A stretch of DNA of 64,000 nucleotides from an uncultured Brachyspira sp. (GTDB taxonomy: Bacteria; Spirochaetota; Brachyspiria; Brachyspirales; Brachyspiraceae), in contig NZ_CALXKQ010000010.1 in the NCBI RefSeq assembly GCF_944388875.1, positions 1 through 64,000 of the forward strand. The letters are read 5' to 3'. A program made the translations under genes and the position numbers. Position 1 is the stretch's first letter, and each line of letters starts with the position of its first letter. The notes under the pieces were generated by a model that worked only from the letters and a program-made list of their open reading frames with translations, made no database searches and had not been told where the DNA came from. Shown piece by piece: positions 58,752-64,000 of the stretch.

Positions 58752-60227
58752 ATGCTGTTTAATTCTACGGATTTTTTAATATTTTTTCCTATAACGCTTA
58801 TATTATATTGGATATTTCCAAAAAAATTAAGATATATATGTCTTTTCATAGCCAGTTATATATTCTATATGTTTTGGAATCCTAAATATGCATTATTAAT
58901 GGGAACTTCTACTGTAGTAACTTTTTTAAGCGGTATATTAATAGAAAAATTAAAATATAAAAGAATAGTTGTAGCTTTCAGCTTTATAATAAATATTGCA
59001 ATACTTGTGTTTTTTAAGTATTTTGACTTTTTGCTATTAAATATAAATATGATTTTATCAGCATTAAATATAAGATTAATAGAAAAGCCTTTTGATGTTA
59101 TTTTACCAGTAGGAATATCATTTTACACTTTTCAGGCATTAAGCTATACTATAGATGTTTACAGAGGAGAAATAAAGTCTGAAAAAAATATTATTAAGTA
59201 TGCATTGTTCGTATCATTTTTTCCTCAGTTAGTGGCAGGTCCGATAGAGCGTTCAAAACATTTACTCGGACAAATTCAGAATATGGATAAAATAAAAAGA
59301 TTCGATTATCAAAGAATAACTGAAGGACTTATTTTAATGCTTTTCGGCTATTTTCAGAAAATGGTAATAGCAGACAGAGCAGCAATACTAGTAGATACTG
59401 TTTTTAATAGATATTATATTTATAACTCAAGCGAATTGTTATTATCAGCATTACTTTTTGCGGTGCAGATATACTGTGATTTTGCAAGCTATTCACTTAT
59501 AGCAATAGGAACGGCTAAAGTTATGGGAATAGATTTAATGGAGAATTTTAATACACCTTATTTTGCTAGAAGCATAAAAGAGTTTTGGGGAAGATGGCAT
59601 ATATCATTATCAACTTGGTTTAGGGATTATCTTTATATACCTTTAGGCGGAAACAGATGCTCAAAATTAAGAAGAAGTTTTAATATATTATTAACATTTC
59701 TAGTAAGCGGACTCTGGCATGGAGCTAATTTTACTTTTATAGCTTGGGGTGCTATTCATGGAATATTTTACTTAATAGAAGATATTACTTCAAAGTTTAG
59801 GAATAATGTTTTAAATAAATTTGGCGTGAAGGTAAAAAGTTTCAGCTTTAAACTTCTTGAAGTAATTATTACATTTATAATAGTAGATTTGGCTTGGATA
59901 TTTTTTAGGGCAGAAACTATACATGACGCTTTTTACTATATAGAGAGAATGTTTACTAAAATAGATTTATGGCGATTGTTTGACGGCTCCTTATACAAAT
60001 TGGGATTAGACAGTTTTGAAATGAATATACTTATAATATCTTTGATAGTGTTATTTTTAGTTGATGTTATTAAGTATATAAAGAAAGAAACTATTTATGA
60101 GTTTTTAAAAAATCAATGTTTGTATTTCAGATGGGCTGTAATATTTTTCTTGTTATTTTTTATAATCATATACGGCAAATACGGTGCAGGCTTTGATCCT
60201 AAGCAGTTTATATATTTTCAGTTTTAG
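58752..60227 (+). CDS. MBOAT family membrane O-acyltransferase 2 (AlgI/DltB-like)
   Basis: 491 residues, same length as the copy at 55737 and nearly identical over most of the chain, including EFWGRWHISLSTWFRDYLYI and GLWHGANFTFIAWG. Differences cluster in the loops around residues 205-225 and in the C-terminal third. No repeat tract precedes it; about 108 AT-rich bases separate it from the first SGNH gene and no clear ribosome site is seen. Tandem duplication of the module followed by divergence of the partner proteins is likely. Confidence 0.9.
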   Translation: MLFNSTDFLIFFPITLILYWIFPKKLRYICLFIASYIFYMFWNPKYALLMGTSTVVTFLSGILIEKLKYKRIVVAFSFIINIAILVFFKYFDFLLLNINMILSALNIRLIEKPFDVILPVGISFYTFQALSYTIDVYRGEIKSEKNIIKYALFVSFFPQLVAGPIERSKHLLGQIQNMDKIKRFDYQRITEGLILMLFGYFQKMVIADRAAILVDTVFNRYYIYNSSELLLSALLFAVQIYCDFASYSLIAIGTAKVMGIDLMENFNTPYFARSIKEFWGRWHISLSTWFRDYLYIPLGGNRCSKLRRSFNILLTFLVSGLWHGANFTFIAWGAIHGIFYLIEDITSKFRNNVLNKFGVKVKSFSFKLLEVIITFIIVDLAWIFFRAETIHDAFYYIERMFTKIDLWRLFDGSLYKLGLDSFEMNILIISLIVLFLVDVIKYIKKETIYEFLKNQCLYFRWAVIFFLLFFIIIYGKYGAGFDPKQFIYFQF

Positions 60228-60383
60228 GGAGGTATTAATAATAGATAAAAGTTTTATTAATTATGTTGTATACTAATTTATTAATTGCAAGTTGTATGGC
60301 TTTATAAAATGATAATAATAAATTTGTAAACTTGAAAATTTTAAGTATATAGTAAAACTTTTTAAGTTTGTCAATTTTTTGTT

Positions 60384-60409
60384 GTTCTTTTTCCCGCCGC
60401 AAAAAGAAC
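60384..60409. repeat. Stem-loop with CCCGCCGC loop, candidate dispersed element
   Basis: Perfect nine-base stem (60384-60392 with 60401-60409) and an eight-base all-G/C loop, followed by CAAAAAGTGC. Its contrast with the flanking AT-rich DNA suggests a mobile or repeated small element; copy number cannot be judged from one window. Confidence 0.4.
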
Positions 60410-60565
60410 CAAAAAGTGCAAATGTAAAATGATTGTCAAATAGTATTAATCATTTTTTACATATAGTATAAATTGTTAAATTTAATATAGATTTTTACTT
60501 ATCTATGCCATATGCAAATCGGTGAGGAAAGCACCAGATATTAAAAACAAAATATGATTTTATTT

Positions 60566-60594
60566 TTGACAAACTATGTTTGTTTAGTTATATA
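60566..60594 (+). promoter_or_regulatory. Promoter of second SGNH gene
   Basis: TTGACA (60566-60571), 17 bases, TATATA (60589-60594). The spacer holds a small inverted repeat, CAAAC-TAT-GTTTG, which could be an operator. Confidence 0.65.
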
Positions 60595-60632
60595 TTGAGT
60601 TTGAATATAAAAAATAATAGGCTGTTTATAAT

Positions 60633-62063
60633 ATGATAAAAAACACATTAAAAATTATTTGCTTTATAGCTATATTTATTACATTGCTTTGGTTTTCAAG
60701 CAGAGTTTTAAGATTTAAAAATGAGAATGGTATATATCAAGGCGACAGTTTTTATGAACAAAAAACTAATAGTATAGATTTACTTATTCTTGGAAGCAGT
60801 CATGTGCATTATAATATTAATCCTGCTGTTTTGTATAATGAGTACGGTATTGCTGCTTATAATTTTACCTCTGGAAGTCAGCCTATATGGAGTACTTATC
60901 ATTATTTGGTAGAGGCATTAAAATATCAAAAGCCGAAATTAATTGCTTTGGAGTCTTATATTATAGCAGCAAGCAGGACAAATGTTGTAGACTATCAAAT
61001 AGTAGCAGCTACTTATGCATTAAAATGGTCTAAAAATAGAATAGATTCTCTAAAAGTTACAGCAGCAGAAAGATTTGATGAGTTTATTAATCCAATGTAC
61101 AGATATCATAACAGATACAAAGATTTAAAAGATGAAGACTTTGTTCCTTATGCTAATAATTATAATCATTATAAATATTTCAAAGGTTATTCTTTTCATA
61201 ATAAAACATTTCCTGTTAAAAAGCCTGATATAGAAAACATTAAAGATACTCTGCCTTTACTTGAAGAGCAGGAAACTTATTATAGAAAAATATTAGAGCT
61301 TGCCAAAACTAATAATATACCTATAGTAGTTATAGCTTCTCCTTTTCCTATGACTGATGATGAGGCCAGACATTTCAACAGAGTAGGAGAAATTGCAAAA
61401 GAGTATGATATTCCTTTTATGAATTTCAATCATTATTATGATAATTATAATTTAGACTTTTGGAATGATTATAATGATGCAGGACATTTAAATTATAAAG
61501 GCGTACAAAAATATACTTCATTTTTAGGCAAATATTTAAAAGATAATTTTGATTTGCCGGACAGAAGAGGAGATGCTAATTATAATACTTGGGAGAAAAA
61601 TGCTTTATACGAATACAATAGGGTTTATGATATGAATCTTAGAGATATAGATAATATTCATAACTACATAACAAAAATAACTAATCTTAATGACTATACT
61701 ATAGTGATAAATATGCTTGGAGAATACAGAACTAATGATAGAGTTGTAAAAGGACTTTATTCTAATTTTAATATAACTAATGAAATATATACTAATAATG
61801 TTTCTTATGTTATAGATAAAAACAAATTAGTATTTTCTTCTATGGGCGAAACTAATTATCTTTATCATAAAGAGCTTAATAAATATAATGATTTGGTAAT
61901 CGACAGCGGAAACAGAATAATGATAAGCAGAAGCAATTTAAGAAAAACTACTAATGGTGTTAACATAATAGTATATGATAATATAACTTCTGAAGTGGTT
62001 GATTTCTTTGGTTTACATTATACTAATAATATGATAGATGAAATAATAGAAAGAGATTATTAA
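60633..62063 (+). CDS. SGNH-like acyltransferase partner 2 (AlgJ/DltD-like)
   Basis: 476 residues, paralogue of the protein at 57228. Membrane anchor, then LLILGSSHVHYNINPAV, FTSGSQPIWSTYHYLVEALK, PKLIALESY and DAGHLNYKGVQKYTSFLGKYL (block V). The linker DLPDRRGDANYNTW and a C-terminal domain (DYTIVINMLGEY, TNGVNIIVYDNITSEVVD) are shared. Unlike copy 1 it has its own promoter 400 bases after its MBOAT partner. Overall it is much more diverged than the MBOAT pair, so the two modules may modify different acceptors. Confidence 0.8.
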   Translation: MIKNTLKIICFIAIFITLLWFSSRVLRFKNENGIYQGDSFYEQKTNSIDLLILGSSHVHYNINPAVLYNEYGIAAYNFTSGSQPIWSTYHYLVEALKYQKPKLIALESYIIAASRTNVVDYQIVAATYALKWSKNRIDSLKVTAAERFDEFINPMYRYHNRYKDLKDEDFVPYANNYNHYKYFKGYSFHNKTFPVKKPDIENIKDTLPLLEEQETYYRKILELAKTNNIPIVVIASPFPMTDDEARHFNRVGEIAKEYDIPFMNFNHYYDNYNLDFWNDYNDAGHLNYKGVQKYTSFLGKYLKDNFDLPDRRGDANYNTWEKNALYEYNRVYDMNLRDIDNIHNYITKITNLNDYTIVINMLGEYRTNDRVVKGLYSNFNITNEIYTNNVSYVIDKNKLVFSSMGETNYLYHKELNKYNDLVIDSGNRIMISRSNLRKTTNGVNIIVYDNITSEVVDFFGLHYTNNMIDEIIERDY

Positions 62064-62070
62064 TTTTTAT

Positions 62071-62108
62071 AATTTACTAAATATTTCTGACTTAATATTT
62101 AGCAAATT
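62071..62108 (+). terminator. Terminator after second SGNH gene
   Basis: AATTTACTAAATATT (62071-62085) pairs with AATATTTAGCAAATT (62094-62108) with one mismatch, followed by a T-rich stretch. Confidence 0.55.
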
Positions 62109-62176
62109 TATTTTCTACAAATAAAACATATTGTGTTTTCAGTTGCATATTTTCTTTTAATACCAACTATATATAG

Positions 62177-62204
62177 TTTACATAGCATATAAACTCTTTA
62201 TAAT
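62177..62204 (+). promoter_or_regulatory. Promoter of cystatin-like gene
   Basis: TTTACA (62177-62182), 16 bases, TATAAT (62199-62204), then AAGGAG before ATG 62245. Confidence 0.65.
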
Positions 62205-62244
62205 ATTAAACATCAATTAATAATAAATTTAAGGAGTTTTTATA

Positions 62245-62808
62245 ATGGTTGGAAATTTTAAAATAAATGTAAAACAAAAAAATGAAATATCTGATGAATT
62301 AATAGGTATTTTTCAAAGAGGAATTAAAGGATTCTACGGAGCTAGCAGAGAATTAATGCTTTATTTAGGAGAACAATTGGTTAATGGAACAAATTATGCC
62401 TATATAACAAGATGTACACCTGCTACTCTTAATCCTATACCTTATTATGAATTAATGATAATAAATGTTGATACTGACGGAAAAGCTTCTATTGCAAGCA
62501 GGGAAACTATAATTGAAAGTTCTCAAATTGGTACTGTAGGAGGAATAATTTGTTCTAGTTCATATGAAGCTGCTATACAAGAAAACAAATCTGCTGAGTC
62601 TAAGCATTTACTTGATTTATTTGATAAAGGTGTTTCAGATTTTGATTACAAAGCTGAACTTTATTTGGGTCATAAAATAGTTCAAGGCTGTAAATATTAT
62701 TATCTTGCAGAGGCTAAAGATAAAAAAGGAGAAAATAGTATTAAATTAGTGGTAATATATTCTTTTATGAAGAAAATTGAAATTTCAGGAATAGAAGATA
62801 TATTATAA
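62245..62808 (+). CDS. Cytoplasmic two-repeat protein resembling cystatins
   Basis: 187 residues with two internal repeats of about 90 residues. Each has a helix and a hairpin: FQRGIKGFYGASRELMLYLGEQLVNGTNYAYI and FDKGVSDFDYKAELYLGHKIVQGCKYYYLAEA in shorter runs. The QLVNG-TNY segment matches the QxVxG hairpin and following Asn-Tyr of cystatins (cysteine-protease inhibitors); KIVQG is the second copy's counterpart. No signal peptide. AAGGAG is a strong ribosome site. Protease inhibition is a guess from the motif; a cystatin-like fold with another role is equally possible. Confidence 0.55.
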   Translation: MVGNFKINVKQKNEISDELIGIFQRGIKGFYGASRELMLYLGEQLVNGTNYAYITRCTPATLNPIPYYELMIINVDTDGKASIASRETIIESSQIGTVGGIICSSSYEAAIQENKSAESKHLLDLFDKGVSDFDYKAELYLGHKIVQGCKYYYLAEAKDKKGENSIKLVVIYSFMKKIEISGIEDIL

Positions 62809-62831
62809 TTATCATACTAGAAAATATAATT

Positions 62832-62875
62832 AACTTATACTGTTTTATAAAATTAAGCAGTATAAGTTTTTTTAT
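62832..62875 (+). terminator. Intrinsic terminator
   Basis: AACTTATACTG (62832-62842) pairs with CAGTATAAGTT (62858-62868), followed by a T run. Confidence 0.8.
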
Positions 62876-63009
62876 TTAAAGTTGTATTTAAAATATACTT
62901 GTTTCAAAATTAATTTTATTTATTAATTGTTGGAACTAGCCAGTCATCCTGCTAAAGACTGCATTCTTATTTCTTAGTTATATAATGAATAAACACCAAT
63001 TTAATAATA

Positions 63010-64000
63010 TTATAAGTTATAAATTATAATTGCAATCATATTCAAAAAAGTATATAAGAAAATATAATTAATATATTTAGTTTTTGTATATCTTATATTC
63101 TCTATAAAATATATAAGAGGTACAAATCCTAATGTAAATGATGAATAAAAATAATGAGGTCTTCCTCCGCCTGCTATTCCACCCAACATGTAAAATACTA
63201 TTGTAGAAATAATATATACAATATAGAAAAATAATAAATCTCTTAATACTTCAGTTTCTCTGCTATTTTCTGTTATCATTTTTTTAGTGAAAAAATGTTT
63301 ATACGCATAAATTAAAACTATTAATGCAAATATAAATGAAAGTACATAGAATATAAATGTAAAAATATATAAATGATTACTTGTAAAATATGAATTAATT
63401 ATATCTTTTAATCCGTTTACATATTTACCGCCGCGTTCATTTGTAACAAAAAGAAATATAGAATATACTTGAGGAGGCTGTATTACATAATTACTGCTTA
63501 ACTCCGATTTTCTGCCCAATATTTTTAATAAACCTTCAAAGTTATTCTGAAATTGATATATCAGATAAGGAAGATATGTTAGAAACGATATAAATACACC
63601 TATTGACAATGGTATTATATTTTTTTTAGTATCTTTTTTCCATCTAATTATTAAAAATACTATTAAAGAAGGTATTATAGAAAAGAAGTTTGAAAAATGG
63701 CATTGTGCTGATAAAGCTAATATCGGAAACAGCAAAACTGCATATATAAACTTTTTATCATTATACAAATATTCATATAATACAGGTAAAAATATAAAAG
63801 ATAGTATTAAAGGATTATTCGGATTATATATATTATTTCCAGAATTTAGAAAATAAATATTTACAGACATAAGAAGAAGGATTATACTAAATGCGGTTAA
63901 AGAAAATCTTTTATAAATCCAAACAAAAAATATAATGCTTACTAATATAGAATTTATTAAATTTACAAGCCTTGCACCTTCATAGGTTTGTCCTCCTATA
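63010..64000 (-). CDS. GT39/ArnT-like membrane glycosyltransferase, C-terminal part
   Basis: The open frame continues past the ATG at 63870 to the window edge (residues read IGGQTYEGARLVNLINSI upstream), so this gene is cut and the visible 330 residues are its middle and end. At least eight membrane helices alternate with short loops, with HFSNFFSIIPSLIVF and an IGVFISFLTYLPYLIYQF segment, as in PMT_2/ArnT-type enzymes that move sugars from polyprenyl carriers in the inner membrane. The catalytic N-terminal loop is not visible, so the assignment rests on topology and the GQTYEGARLVNLI-like stretch. Confidence 0.6.
   Translation of the reverse strand, partial: IGGQTYEGARLVNLINSILVSIIFFVWIYKRFSLTAFSIILLLMSVNIYFLNSGNNIYNPNNPLILSFIFLPVLYEYLYNDKKFIYAVLLFPILALSAQCHFSNFFSIIPSLIVFLIIRWKKDTKKNIIPLSIGVFISFLTYLPYLIYQFQNNFEGLLKILGRKSELSSNYVIQPPQVYSIFLFVTNERGGKYVNGLKDIINSYFTSNHLYIFTFIFYVLSFIFALIVLIYAYKHFFTKKMITENSRETEVLRDLLFFYIVYIISTIVFYMLGGIAGGGRPHYFYSSFTLGFVPLIYFIENIRYTKTKYINYIFLYTFLNMIAIIIYNL

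Larger units (their letters stand above)
60228..60632 (+). other. Intergenic region with orphan ribosome site and GC-looped hairpin
   Basis: 405 bases between the second MBOAT gene and its SGNH partner. Directly after the stop, GGGAGGT is followed by ATTAATAATAGATAAAAG with no start codon in place, perhaps a dead gene start. At 60384-60409 GTTCTTTTT and AAAAAGAAC form a stem around the loop CCCGCCGC, a striking GC island. No gene is seen. A promoter at 60566 ends the region. Confidence 0.55.

Overview
The window reads as chromosome of an anaerobic spirochaete, most likely Brachyspira. The DNA is very AT-rich, and many envelope lipoproteins carry a spirochaete-style lipobox. The set of ankyrin, BspA-like and Rpn families, the rSAM/ArsS locus and the MBOAT loci all fit that genus. 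The genus is inferred from gene content and composition; no database search was possible. Promoters of the form TTGAMW-N16/17-TATAAT and U-tailed hairpins are unusually easy to see.

Layout. (1) 1-8.75 kb: a duplicated accessory island. Ankyrin lipoprotein plus Rpn nuclease occurs twice, flanking two tandem paralogous lipoproteins, and the lipoprotein genes share a promoter and near-copied terminators. Both rpn genes hide a second in-frame start with a strong Shine-Dalgarno, matching the gene-within-gene toxin/antitoxin layout known for E. coli Rpn. (2) 8.8-21.1 kb: a two-armed locus. The minus arm is Na+/solute symporter, metallophosphoesterase, ArsS-like radical SAM protein, MtnA and MtnK, with a rhodanese lipoprotein upstream. 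The plus arm is two TVP38/TMEM64 proteins, two YdjY-like lipoproteins, a small membrane protein, the two rSAM/selenodomain-associated (arsenosugar-type) transferases and a CCG-domain Fe-S protein. No ArsM methyltransferase is seen. (3) 21-27.3 kb: STAS protein, tRNA-Tyr, a PPC-repeat lipoprotein, and an AsmA-like/DUF1318-like envelope pair. (4) 27.4-35.7 kb: an XRE-dynamin-like GTPase opposite a cluster of two HPr-like proteins lacking the phospho-His, two mosaic GTPases, a phosphoesterase and a zinc ribbon. (5) 35.7-52.3 kb: mostly housekeeping genes (lysA, DtxR regulator, PhoB/PhoR-like pair, copper-chaperone-like HMA, ruvA, GNAT, rhodanese, PPIase, GH2, TspO, a small HExxH protein, ankyrin, Gfo/Idh/MocA, scpA, BspA-like, murB). 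(6) 52.4-55 kb: a TPP riboswitch heading an OppA-type binding lipoprotein and TenA. (7) 55.5-62.1 kb: an (AAACC)8 repeat tract in front of a twice-repeated MBOAT/SGNH acylation module. (8) 62.2-64 kb: a cystatin-like two-repeat protein and a partial glycosyltransferase running off the end.

The strongest leads are the intragenic Rpn small proteins, the HPr-like/GTPase cluster, the TPP-controlled peptide-type binding protein, the ArsS-Mtn operon without ArsM, and the pentanucleotide repeat upstream of a surface-acylation operon.
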